Shown here: one piece after another, positions 17,068-25,649 of the stretch
Numbering within the stretch: position 1 is the first letter of the stretch
Layout of the letters: each line of letters starts with the position of its first letter
Source of the DNA: Planctomycetota bacterium
GTDB lineage: Bacteria; Planctomycetota; UBA1135; GCA-002686595
Direction of reading: 5' to 3'
NCBI GenBank assembly: GCA_029259655.1
Contig: JAJDET010000004.1
Location: forward strand, 1-62,712
DNA length: 62,712 nucleotides
Program-made: the position numbers and the translations under genes
The notes under the pieces: model-generated
Told to the model about the DNA's origin: nothing
Databases searched by the model: none
What the model saw: the letters and a program-made list of their open reading frames with translations, nothing else

Positions 17068-17847
17068 ATGCCTGTCCGGCACCGCGTTCACTTCCCGCCG
17101 CAGAAGGCCAACGACCTCGCCCAGGACGAGGTCTTCTTCTACGTGATCGAGGACGGGGAGAAGATCCGCCTGCGATTCCACGACTACGCGAGCATCTACG
17201 CGCGGCCTGGGCTGTACGAGCAGCTCTTCTACGACCGGCTCAAGTGCACCTCGCCCACCAAGGTGGCCGACATCCTGCGCAAGACCGTCGAGGCCAACGG
17301 ACAGGACGCGACGGCGCTGCGCGTCCTGGACCTCGGAGCGGGCAACGGGATGATGGGAGAGGCGCTCAAGCGCCACGGCGTCTCGCGGCTCGTCGGAGTC
17401 GACATCATCCCCGAGGCGCGCGAGGCCTGCCTGCGCGACCGGCCGGGAATGTACGACGACTACTACGTCGCCGACTTCACGGACATCGACGCGGAACTGC
17501 ACGAGGACATCTGCGAGTGGCAGGTCGACTGCCTGACCTCGGTCGCCGCGCTCGGGTTCGGCGACATCCCCCAGCGCGCCTTCGTCCAGGCCCTCCAGTT
17601 CGTCCGTCCGGGCGGGTGGGCGGCGTTCAACATCAAGCACACGTTCCTCGATCCCTCGGACACGACCGGCTTCTCGGCCCTCGTCCGCGAGCTGCTCTTC
17701 TCCGAGTCCATCGAGGTGCACCACATCGAGCGGTACTGGCATCGCCTCTCGATGGAGGGCAACCCGCTCGCCTACTTTGCGCTCGTCCTGCGCAAGGAGG
17801 CGGAGCTCCCTCTGGACCTGCCCAGGCGCGTCGGCATCGTCGGCTGA
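17068..17847 (+). CDS. SAM-dependent methyltransferase
   Basis: 259 residues. Motif I is VLDLGAGNGMMG (near residue 89), followed by LVGVDIIPEA with the acidic ribose-binding residue and by VDCLTSVAALGFGDIP as post-I. GGWAAFNIKHTFLDP is the strand-5 region. The N-terminal 80 residues (HFPPQKANDLAQDEVFFYVIEDG) are unusual for a class I methyltransferase and may recognise the substrate; they include a run of aromatic residues in FHDYASIYARPGLYEQLFYDR. The gene stands alone, ending two bases before a long inverted repeat. Substrate unknown. Confidence 0.82.
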   Translation: MPVRHRVHFPPQKANDLAQDEVFFYVIEDGEKIRLRFHDYASIYARPGLYEQLFYDRLKCTSPTKVADILRKTVEANGQDATALRVLDLGAGNGMMGEALKRHGVSRLVGVDIIPEAREACLRDRPGMYDDYYVADFTDIDAELHEDICEWQVDCLTSVAALGFGDIPQRAFVQALQFVRPGGWAAFNIKHTFLDPSDTTGFSALVRELLFSESIEVHHIERYWHRLSMEGNPLAYFALVLRKEAELPLDLPRRVGIVG

Positions 17848-17848
17848 G

Positions 17849-17919
17849 CGCAGCGTAGGTGCACGCAGCTTCGGGCTCGGGCGCCGTCAGTGCGTGAGGG
17901 TCATTCGCTCTACGCTGCG
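17849..17919. repeat. Long-range inverted repeat after a methyltransferase gene
   Basis: CGCAGCGTAG (17849-17858) pairs perfectly with CTACGCTGCG (17910-17919). Inside it, CACGCA (17862-17867) pairs with TGCGTG (17891-17896). The nested stems form one elongated stem-loop starting right after the stop codon at 17847. It lacks a T-run. It could be a transcript 3'-end structure or a small structured RNA; the rest of the 275-base gap up to the RHS gene shows only a short GAGCCG-CGT-CGGCTC hairpin (18045-18059). Confidence 0.45.
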
Positions 17920-18122
17920 GCCTCGTCATCTCCCCTTGCTCAGGCGTTGCGACGAACCCTCGAGCAGAACGCGACCCGGGGATGAGACTGCCTCCGCGTT
18001 TCTTCTCGTTCCGGTGACAGGACTGGAGCCTCGCTCATTAGCCTGAGCCGCGTCGGCTCCTCGGGCGTTCATCGGAGAGACCGGCGATTCGCGTTCGACT
18101 GAGGAATTAAGGAGTGCTTTCC

Positions 18123-21100
18123 ATGGAGTCTCGGGCCGCCCTGCTTGGAGTTCTGTTCGCGCTGTCCTCTGGCCTGACCGCCCAGGAGCACGTGCCCCCC
18201 GGCATTCAGCGCGGCAGCGCGCCACTCGTTTCTCCGCACCAGGCACGAGCGATCCTCGCCGGGGCGGGCGAAGACGCCGCCCTGGGGTCGGAGACGGCGA
18301 TCACGCCCGAGATCGAGGAGCTCGCCCGCGGTCTGCGGTACGACCCGCAGCTGATCTACGAGTACGTCAGGAACAGCATCGACTACGTCGCCATCTACGG
18401 GTCGCTCAAGGGCGCCACCATGACGATGCACGACCGGCGCGGGAACGACTTCGATCAGACGTCGCTGCTCATCGCCTTGATGCGCGAGTCGGGTTACACG
18501 GCCAGCTTCATCCACGGAATGGTCCAGCTCGACGCGGCCACCATCTCGAACCTGCTCGGCGTCGACTCCGACCCGAACGTCGTCGGGTCGTTGCTCGGGT
18601 CGGCCGGAATCCCGGCCACGGTCTTCGTCAACGGCATGGGCAACCTGGTCTTCGTCCGGTTGGACCACGTGTGGGCCAAGGTGAACATCTCGGGCACCGA
18701 CTACGTGTTCGATCCGAGCGTCAAGGGATACCTCGAGACCAGTGGAATCGACCTCGCAACGGCGATGGGGTACGACCAGGCGACCTTCCTCGCGAGCGCC
18801 AACTCGGGGTCGACGATCGATCCGGACTTCGTCCAGAACATCAACCACAACAACATCCACTCGGACTTCACCACCTACTCCACCAACCTCGTGAACCAGG
18901 TGCGCTCGATGAACGGGGCCACGCTTGCGGACGTGGTCGGTGGCCGGCAGATCGTGGAGCAACGGGGCGCCGCGTTCGTCACGACCCTTCCGTACGAGCT
19001 CTCGCGCGACTTCGAGTGGACGGACGTCCCCTCGACTCATCAGACTCGACTGAGGATCCAGCACCTCGGGATCGACGAAGACCTGAGCACGCCGGAGGTC
19101 TACGGCAAGCGCTTGACCCTCACGTACAACGGCTCGAACGCGCCCGAGCTCAAGATCGACGGGGTGATCAAGGCGACCGGGAGCTCGGTGTCTCCGGGCA
19201 GCTCGAACAGCATCACGCTCACCGCCGACCACGCCTATGCGGCGTTCGGTGGAACCTATGGGGATCAGTCGAGCTCCAGGACCATCCAGGAGGGCAGCAC
19301 CTACGTGATCGTGAACGGCTGGGGCGAGACCGGTCGCAGCATCGTCGACGAGCACAAGCGCATTGCAACGGAGAACATCGAAGCGGGGAATCCCAACACC
19401 TCGGAGCCGGTTCTGGGAGAGACGCTCACGATCGTGGCCCTCACATGGCTCGGCGAAGCGACCGCGGCGGTCAACATCGCGGACGCCGTCGGCGACACCA
19501 CCACGATTCAGCACCACACCGTCGGATTCTGCGGCCAGGACCAGAGCCCCTCCATCGATCTGCCGCTGGGGTTCTCCAGCGTCATCAGCAATGTCGGGGA
19601 CTCGTCGGCGGAGGACGCGGGCTTCTTCGTCGGAAGCGGCATCGCCAGCGCGCTGGAATGGGGCGTGTTCGACCAGCTGCAGCCGGTGTCCGCCGTGTGC
19701 ACCGTGAAGCTGGTCGACATCTCGAGCGGCAAGGGCGACAAGGTCTTCAGCGCGACGACCGCGAACTACAACGCGGTCGTGCTCCCCCAGCTCACCGGAT
19801 ACAGCGCGTTCGAGCTGGCCACGGTGGCGGCGTACATCAACGCCGGATTCAGGGTGATCCTGCCGCAGGACGGCAATCTGGGCGAGGGCAACTGGTCGGG
19901 CATCGGCTTCCTGGCCGTCAGCCCGGGTGAGAGCCAGATCGCGCACATCATTGCAGGCGGCCTCAAAGGCGGCGTGGGGATCTTCGCCGGCATTGCCGAC
20001 GCTCTGTTCGCCGCGGCCGCGGGCATCTTCGGCCTGGAGCCGGGGCAGCACCCCTGGAGCTTCGACCCCATCGACCTGTTCACCGGGGACTACCTGCACC
20101 ACACCACCGATCTCGCGCTGGGGAGCGGACCGGCTCCGTTCCAGCTGGAGCTCTCGCGCGCCTACAACTCGGGGGCGCGTCACACCGTCGGCGCCCTCGG
20201 GCGTGGCTGGAGCCACAATCACTCCTTCACGGCGCAAGGAGCGGACAGCGACGGCTTCAAGGGCTTGGGCGAGGAGTCGCCCCTGGACGCAGCGCCGGCG
20301 ATCGTCGAGCTCTTCGTGGCCCTCGACCTTCTCGATGGACCGAAGACGACCGAGCGGCTGGTGATCGCGACGGTTGCCCACCGCTGGTTCATGGATCGTC
20401 TGATCGACAACGTCGTGGTCTTCAGCCACGGCGGCAACGCTCAGCGCTTCCTCCAGCTGCCCGACGGCACCTTCCAGGCGCCCGTCGGCTCGGCGGACGT
20501 TCTGAACGTGGAGGTCGACGGTAGCTACCGCATCCAGCAGAAGGACGGCGTCGTGATCGACTTCGACACGAGCGATAACATCGAGAGCTGGACGGATCCC
20601 AACGGCAACCAGGTCACGTACTCCTACAGCAGCGGTGTGCTGCAGACCGTGAGTACGAGCATGGGGCGCACGCTCAACTTCACGTACACCGGCAACCACC
20701 TCACTCAGGTCTCGGACAACGCCGGGAGGAGCGTCGGCTTCCAGTACGACGCCAGCGACAACCTGACGGTGTTCACCGACGCCCTCCTGAACGAGACGAC
20801 CTACGTCTACGACGATCCCGGCAGGATAACGGAGGTCTTCTATCCAGCCGACCCGCTCGATGCCTTCGTGACGAACACCTACGATCAGCTGAACCGTGTC
20901 GCCACGCAGACCAATGCGCATGGCGACGCCCATGACTACCACTACGCGGGTGTGCGGACCGAGGAGGAGGATCCCCTGGGCAACACGAAGGTCTGGTACT
21001 TCAACCGCCGGGGAAAGGCGGAGCTCGAGATCGACGCGCTCGGTAACGAGACCAGTCACAGCTACGACGGCCACCTGCGCCTGACCGGCTCCACGTTTCC

Positions 21101-23963
21101 CGAGCTCAACGCCATCGACCGGGAGTACGACGAGCAGCACAACCTGACGCGGGTCGCCATCACGCCGAAACCCAGCTCGGGCCAGAGCTCGGTAGAGAAG
21201 CTCTACACCTACGAGTCGAGCTTCAATCAGCTCGACACGATGACCGACGCGCTGGGCCGCGTCACTGACTACGACTACGACGCGAGCGGGAACGTCATCA
21301 CGATCACGCGGCCCGTGGGCGGGCTGAACCCGGTGTCCACGTACACCTACAACAGCCGCGGCCAGGTGCTGACCGAGACGGATCCTGAATCGATGGTCAC
21401 GCGGTACACCTACGACGCCGGTACGGGTGACCTCCTGAGCATCGTGCTCGACGATGGCGGCCTCGCCCTCACCAACCAGATGGTCTACGACACGGCCGGC
21501 AGCATCACTCACCGGATCGATCCACTGGGCGCGACGACGACCTACACCCACGATGCCAGCCGCCGAATCGACCAGATCACGTCGCCGTCTCCGTTCAACC
21601 ACGTCCGGAACTTCGACTACGACGAGAACGGCAACCTCACGCGTGACGAGCGCGAGACCGGGATCGCGGCCACTCCGTGGCAAACGACGGACTTCACCTA
21701 CACGCTCTCCGGCAAGAAGGCCAGCCGCATCGACCCGGAGGGGAACGTCACGACGTTCGAGTACGACGCCCTCGATCGGCTCTGGCGCATCACGGATGCC
21801 AACCTGCACCAGACTTCGTTCACGTACGACGCGAGAGGGAACCAGTTCCAGCTGATCGATGCGCTCGGCAACGTGGAGGAGGAGTACGCATGGCACCTGA
21901 ACGGGCAGCAGCAGAGCACCAAGGACGCCAATGGCAACGTGACCTCGCTCGTGTATGACGGCTTCGACAAGCTCTCGCGGCAGGTGTTCCCGGACACGAG
22001 CTACGAGGAGTACGCCTACGACGCCGTGGGGAACCTCCTTCAGAAGCGCGTCCGCTCGGGCGTTCAGATCACCTACACGTATGACGAGCTCGACCGGCTG
22101 GACTCGAAGAGCATGCCCGGAGTGGGCGCCAACTCCGTTCAGTACGTCTACGACCGCCTCGGACGCCTGGTGGACGTGACGGACAACAGTGGCACGACTC
22201 ACCACGACTACGACACGGCGGGCAGGCTCTCGATGGTGACGCATCCCAGCGGCCGCACGGTCAAGTCGAAGTACGATGCCGCCTCGCGGCGGACGCGGCT
22301 CACCTATCCGGACGCGTACTCCGTCGACTACCAGTACGACGCGCTCGGCCGACTGAGGAACCTCCGCGAGAACGGGAGGACAACCCTCGCCCGCTACGAC
22401 TACGACGCGCTGGACCGCCGAGTCGGCGTCACGTACGGAAACGGGACGGCCACGACATACGCGTACGAGATCGACGACAACGTCACGGCGATCGACCACG
22501 CCTTGAACGGGAGCGCGGTCAGTGTCGGCTACACGTACGACCTGGTCGGCAACCGCGTCACGCGCACCGACGACTCCCGCACGCACACCTATACCTACGA
22601 CGACATCGACCGCCTGACGAGTGTCCAGCAGCCGGGCGACGATGTGGCCTACGTCTACGATGACGTGGGCAACCGCCTCTCGAAGACGGTGGGTGCGGTC
22701 ACGGAGACCTATGCGCCCAACTCGTTGAACCAGTACAGCAGCGTCAACGGTCGCTCCTACACCTACGACGCGAACGGCAACCTGACGAAGAGGGACACGC
22801 GGAGCGGCACTGAAACCTACACCTACGACGCGGACAACAAGTTGCTGGCCTTCAGCGGTGTCCGGCACGTGGCGGAATACGGCTACGACGCGTTCAAACG
22901 CCGGACGACGGCGAAGGTCACCTCCAAGGTCGGGCCCAGGAGGCTGCCCTTCATGCCCTTGCTAGCGCCGCCGACGGTGGTCCCGATCTCGCCGCTGGGC
23001 GCCACGCACACCCGGTATGTCTACGACGGCAACCAGGTGATCATGGAGATCGACGAGTCGACCGGCATGCTGCTTCGGCGCTTCGTCTACGGGACCTACG
23101 TGGACGAGCCGGTAGTCATGAAGACCGCCGCCGGGGACCTCACCTACCACTCCGACGCCCTCGGTTCGATCGTGGCGATTTCGGACGGTGCCGGCGCCCC
23201 CGCGGGGAGCCATACCTACACCCCGTTCGGAACCGTCGACACCGACGGCAGCCGTGGGAATCCGTACCTGTTCACCGGACGCCGGTGCGACGTCGAGTCC
23301 GGCCTCTACTACTACCGCAGCCGGTACTACGACGCTCGGATCGGCCGCTTCCTGTCGCCTGACCCGCTGGGCCTCGCCGCAGGAACGAACTTGTACGCCT
23401 ACACGGCAAACAACCCGGTCATGTTCGTCGACCCTTTGGGGCTCGATTGGCTCACGAACCTCTCGAACTTCTCGGCCGGCTTCGGCGACAGCCTGACCTT
23501 CGGGCTGACTGGCGTGGTGCGCCAGTGGATGGGCACCGACCACGTCGTGGACCGCGGCTCGGGCTACTACCAGGCCGGGGAGTACACCGAGGTGGCCGTC
23601 GAGGTGACCCTGACCCTTGGCTCGGCAGCGCTGAAGCAGACGGCCAAGCACGCCAGCCGGAAGGCCGTCCGCAACGAGTTCCGCAGGCGAACGAAGGACA
23701 TCGCGCGCAACGGCAAGCAGCTGCACCACAACAATCCCCTGTTCGGGCACCCGGGCAACATTCCGACCTTGTTCCCGACCGGCGGTTTGCCGGGGTGGAT
23801 TCACAGCAGCCGCTTGAACCTCCGGCTGCTCGGCCCCTCCCACACCGCGGTTCACCGTCGCCTCAGGTTCCTGGAACGGTGGGGAAGCCGCGCCGTGAAT
23901 CCGCTGATGACCGGCGGCCGATTGGCCCGCAACTTGTTGAGCGACTTCTTCAACCGCAAGTAG
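18123..23963 (+). CDS. Giant RHS/YD-repeat secreted protein with a His-rich toxin-like C-terminus
   Basis: 1946 residues. The ATG at 18123 has AAGGAG eight bases upstream. A signal peptide (residues 1-20, ending SSGLTA) is followed by a transglutaminase-like region (about 75-205): YEYVRNSIDYV, then GNDFDQTSLLIALMRESGY with Asp in place of the catalytic Cys, then LDHVWAKV and FDPSVKGY, so it is probably inactive. DUF6531 begins near residue 647 (FDPIDLFTGDYLHH). Dozens of YD repeats follow, up to the RHS core (YYYRSRYYDARIGRFLSPDP, about 1728-1747, then NPVMFVDPLGL). The last 170 residues after the core are variable, toxin-like sequence: LHHNNPLFGHPGNIPTLFPTG (from 1867) and HTAVHRRLRF (His1907, His1911) suggest an HNH/Endo VII-like nuclease. 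Immediately followed by a candidate immunity gene. Confidence 0.9.
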   Translation: MESRAALLGVLFALSSGLTAQEHVPPGIQRGSAPLVSPHQARAILAGAGEDAALGSETAITPEIEELARGLRYDPQLIYEYVRNSIDYVAIYGSLKGATMTMHDRRGNDFDQTSLLIALMRESGYTASFIHGMVQLDAATISNLLGVDSDPNVVGSLLGSAGIPATVFVNGMGNLVFVRLDHVWAKVNISGTDYVFDPSVKGYLETSGIDLATAMGYDQATFLASANSGSTIDPDFVQNINHNNIHSDFTTYSTNLVNQVRSMNGATLADVVGGRQIVEQRGAAFVTTLPYELSRDFEWTDVPSTHQTRLRIQHLGIDEDLSTPEVYGKRLTLTYNGSNAPELKIDGVIKATGSSVSPGSSNSITLTADHAYAAFGGTYGDQSSSRTIQEGSTYVIVNGWGETGRSIVDEHKRIATENIEAGNPNTSEPVLGETLTIVALTWLGEATAAVNIADAVGDTTTIQHHTVGFCGQDQSPSIDLPLGFSSVISNVGDSSAEDAGFFVGSGIASALEWGVFDQLQPVSAVCTVKLVDISSGKGDKVFSATTANYNAVVLPQLTGYSAFELATVAAYINAGFRVILPQDGNLGEGNWSGIGFLAVSPGESQIAHIIAGGLKGGVGIFAGIADALFAAAAGIFGLEPGQHPWSFDPIDLFTGDYLHHTTDLALGSGPAPFQLELSRAYNSGARHTVGALGRGWSHNHSFTAQGADSDGFKGLGEESPLDAAPAIVELFVALDLLDGPKTTERLVIATVAHRWFMDRLIDNVVVFSHGGNAQRFLQLPDGTFQAPVGSADVLNVEVDGSYRIQQKDGVVIDFDTSDNIESWTDPNGNQVTYSYSSGVLQTVSTSMGRTLNFTYTGNHLTQVSDNAGRSVGFQYDASDNLTVFTDALLNETTYVYDDPGRITEVFYPADPLDAFVTNTYDQLNRVATQTNAHGDAHDYHYAGVRTEEEDPLGNTKVWYFNRRGKAELEIDALGNETSHSYDGHLRLTGSTFPELNAIDREYDEQHNLTRVAITPKPSSGQSSVEKLYTYESSFNQLDTMTDALGRVTDYDYDASGNVITITRPVGGLNPVSTYTYNSRGQVLTETDPESMVTRYTYDAGTGDLLSIVLDDGGLALTNQMVYDTAGSITHRIDPLGATTTYTHDASRRIDQITSPSPFNHVRNFDYDENGNLTRDERETGIAATPWQTTDFTYTLSGKKASRIDPEGNVTTFEYDALDRLWRITDANLHQTSFTYDARGNQFQLIDALGNVEEEYAWHLNGQQQSTKDANGNVTSLVYDGFDKLSRQVFPDTSYEEYAYDAVGNLLQKRVRSGVQITYTYDELDRLDSKSMPGVGANSVQYVYDRLGRLVDVTDNSGTTHHDYDTAGRLSMVTHPSGRTVKSKYDAASRRTRLTYPDAYSVDYQYDALGRLRNLRENGRTTLARYDYDALDRRVGVTYGNGTATTYAYEIDDNVTAIDHALNGSAVSVGYTYDLVGNRVTRTDDSRTHTYTYDDIDRLTSVQQPGDDVAYVYDDVGNRLSKTVGAVTETYAPNSLNQYSSVNGRSYTYDANGNLTKRDTRSGTETYTYDADNKLLAFSGVRHVAEYGYDAFKRRTTAKVTSKVGPRRLPFMPLLAPPTVVPISPLGATHTRYVYDGNQVIMEIDESTGMLLRRFVYGTYVDEPVVMKTAAGDLTYHSDALGSIVAISDGAGAPAGSHTYTPFGTVDTDGSRGNPYLFTGRRCDVESGLYYYRSRYYDARIGRFLSPDPLGLAAGTNLYAYTANNPVMFVDPLGLDWLTNLSNFSAGFGDSLTFGLTGVVRQWMGTDHVVDRGSGYYQAGEYTEVAVEVTLTLGSAALKQTAKHASRKAVRNEFRRRTKDIARNGKQLHHNNPLFGHPGNIPTLFPTGGLPGWIHSSRLNLRLLGPSHTAVHRRLRFLERWGSRAVNPLMTGGRLARNLLSDFFNRK

Positions 23964-23967
23964 GCTG

Positions 23968-24594
23968 ATGTCGGGCGAGAGTGCGATCAAGATCTCCGTC
24001 CAGGCGGCGGCCGGCATCCTGCTTGCGGGGGCCTTGATCGCGTTCGTGACGACCGACGGCATCGGTGCGAGCTTCTTCGTGGTGCTGGTCGCCTCGGTTG
24101 TCGTGATCGGGCTGGGCTGGCTCGCGCTCACGAGTGGGCTTTCGCGGGCAGGTGCTCGTTCGCAGGCCGAGACGCAGAAGGAGCAGGAGGAGCAGGACGA
24201 GGTGATCTTCGCGGTTCCTCTCGCCGAGGCCCGCGCCCAGGTCGAGTCGCTGCTGGCCGACCCCGACAAGTTCGAGTGCATCAAGGCCCCTCCCGCGGAC
24301 CCGGACGTGCTCGAGTCCTTGGCCCCGGGACTGCGCGCATTCTTCACGACCTACGAGCGCGTCCGCATCCTTCACGGCGACACCGACCTGGATCGAGGAT
24401 CGATCGGGCCTTCGACCTTGAACGCCCGCTACCTGCGCATCGGCAGCGACGTGGAACACACGGAGCTGGTCGTCGAGCCGGGCGAGGAGACGGTCTTCGA
24501 GATCGACGGGAGCGAGCGCAGCGAATCCGAGATGCAGGCGTATCCCAGCATCTACCACTCGCTCCTCAGCCTGGCCCAGACGATCTATCCCTGA
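23968..24594 (+). CDS. Candidate immunity protein for the RHS toxin, with two membrane helices
   Basis: 208 residues, starting four bases after the RHS stop codon with no clear Shine-Dalgarno, so it probably depends on coupled translation. Two hydrophobic segments lie at about 10-28 (VQAAAGILLAGALIAFV) and 32-52 (ASFFVVLVASVVVIGLGWLAL). A charged linker rich in Gln and Glu follows, then a soluble alpha/beta domain (residues about 70-208) ending in YPSIYHSLLSLAQTIYP. I do not recognise the family. Position and size are typical for an immunity protein against a polymorphic toxin; the membrane helices are unusual for immunity to a nuclease and could mean that it sequesters the toxin at the membrane or that the toxin acts elsewhere. 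Confidence 0.6.
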   Translation: MSGESAIKISVQAAAGILLAGALIAFVTTDGIGASFFVVLVASVVVIGLGWLALTSGLSRAGARSQAETQKEQEEQDEVIFAVPLAEARAQVESLLADPDKFECIKAPPADPDVLESLAPGLRAFFTTYERVRILHGDTDLDRGSIGPSTLNARYLRIGSDVEHTELVVEPGEETVFEIDGSERSESEMQAYPSIYHSLLSLAQTIYP

Positions 24595-24798
24595 GGGACC
24601 TTGCTGTTCACGCCGGCGGTGCTCTACGGTCCGTGATGTCGGGTCACGCACAGAGTCTCAGGCTCTTCGGCCAGAAACGCGCCCATGCGGTCGGAGAGCG
24701 GCTTCGCCTGCGACGCTGGCTCGCCTTGCGGATGCCGTCTCGGTTCGCACCGCTGTGACTCTGCGACGCGGGGTTCTCGTGAGAACCACAGGCGCCTG

Positions 24799-24942
24799 CT
24801 AGGAGAACGGACCTGAACCGCTCCAGGGCTCGTCGTCCGGAGCCGGGCTTCGATCGAGCGCGTCACGACCCACCCTAAGCATGAGCCGGCGAACGAGCAC
24901 GGCGTAGACCAGAACGCCTATGACCAGTAGTAGTGGATCCAC
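24799..24942 (-). CDS. Possible 47-residue single-pass membrane protein
   Basis: A GTG-started frame whose nearest upstream in-frame stop is eight codons away, so the start is well constrained. The first 16 residues after the start are a membrane helix (PLLLVIGVLVYAVLV). RRLMLRVGRD and an acidic Pro/Ser-rich tail (APDDEPWSGSG) follow. A loose GGACGGA lies about six bases upstream of the GTG. It is on the same strand as, and 81 bases downstream of, the Cys-motif membrane protein gene, so the two could be one transcript. There is no family assignment, and the frame could be spurious. Confidence 0.4.
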   Translation of the reverse strand: MDPLLLVIGVLVYAVLVRRLMLRVGRDALDRSPAPDDEPWSGSGPFS

Positions 24943-25023
24943 GATTTGTCCGTCCCCGCGATGCTATTCGCGACGGTAGACCCCGAGTATGCGAGCCCGA
25001 GTGTTCCCATCGGTGCCCAGCGA

Positions 25024-25524
25024 TCAGAACATGCCCACGAACGGCAGGTCCGGCCCGAACCACGACGGGAACGTCTTCGCCAGCCACGCCTCGACCCCGG
25101 GCCGAACATGGTTGGCGCCGTGCAGCATGCCCCCGAATCCCAACACGCACAACACGACCAGGACCGCGCGAGCGGAGGCTCGCGAAACGCGCTCCCGAAC
25201 CCCGCGCGGGCAGTCGCGGGTCAGCACCCGTCCGTCGGCGCGGCGCCACAACCGCAGGCACAGGCGCCGGCCTTCGTGCGCGCGGACGAGCGCGAGGGCG
25301 TCGCGCCGCTCGAGCGAGGCAATGTCGTGGACGTGGAGCGCGCACTCACCGCAGATGCGTGAGCGCTCGTCGCCGACCATGTCCTCCCAGCGGGCGTCGC
25401 AGGGAGCGGCGATGCGGATGTCGTCGAGGGCATCCAGGGCGCTTCTCAGTGTAGCCCGGATCGCGGAGATGGGCGCTGCGTCGAGAGTCCGTCCCGGTCT
25501 CCACCCGCCACAAGGCGGGGCCAA
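25024..25524 (-). CDS. Cys-motif protein with a C-terminal membrane helix
   Basis: 166 residues; the start is uncertain. The core, residues about 38-110, has the ordered signature IAAPCDARWEDM, ERSRICGECALHVHDI, and RLCLRLWRRADGRVLTRDCP. That is two Cys, a C-x-x-C and a final Cys-Pro, with an invariant-looking RRADG turn. I have seen this pattern in many hypothetical proteins of Planctomycetota, Acidobacteriota and Myxococcota, often with a membrane helix. The Cys set suggests metal or redox binding. A hydrophobic helix (ARAVLVVLCVLGFGGML) lies near residue 128, and the end is SWFGPDLPFVGMF. Function unknown. Confidence 0.72.
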   Translation of the reverse strand: MAPPCGGWRPGRTLDAAPISAIRATLRSALDALDDIRIAAPCDARWEDMVGDERSRICGECALHVHDIASLERRDALALVRAHEGRRLCLRLWRRADGRVLTRDCPRGVRERVSRASARAVLVVLCVLGFGGMLHGANHVRPGVEAWLAKTFPSWFGPDLPFVGMF

Positions 25525-25649
25525 CCGAGGCGCTCCCCCCCCCTACCGCGGCCTACTCACGGAACGGGAGAGTGCGGGGGGCAGGTATCGATCCTCTGCG
25601 TACTGAACGGTCCGGCGCACGGAGGGACCCTCCGTCGGACTCCCGAGCG

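Noticed and set aside
18069..22868. A 1599-codon open frame on the minus strand opposite the RHS gene
   Set aside because: It has no domain-like composition, is dominated by Val/Arg/Asp as expected from the antisense of a GC-rich repeat gene, and its start and stop lack any ribosome site. The plus-strand RHS protein has clear motifs throughout.
24772..24787. Short palindrome GGTTCTC-GT-GAGAACC
   Set aside because: The loop of two bases is too short for an RNA hairpin; no nearby gene or repeat gives it meaning, so it is probably chance.
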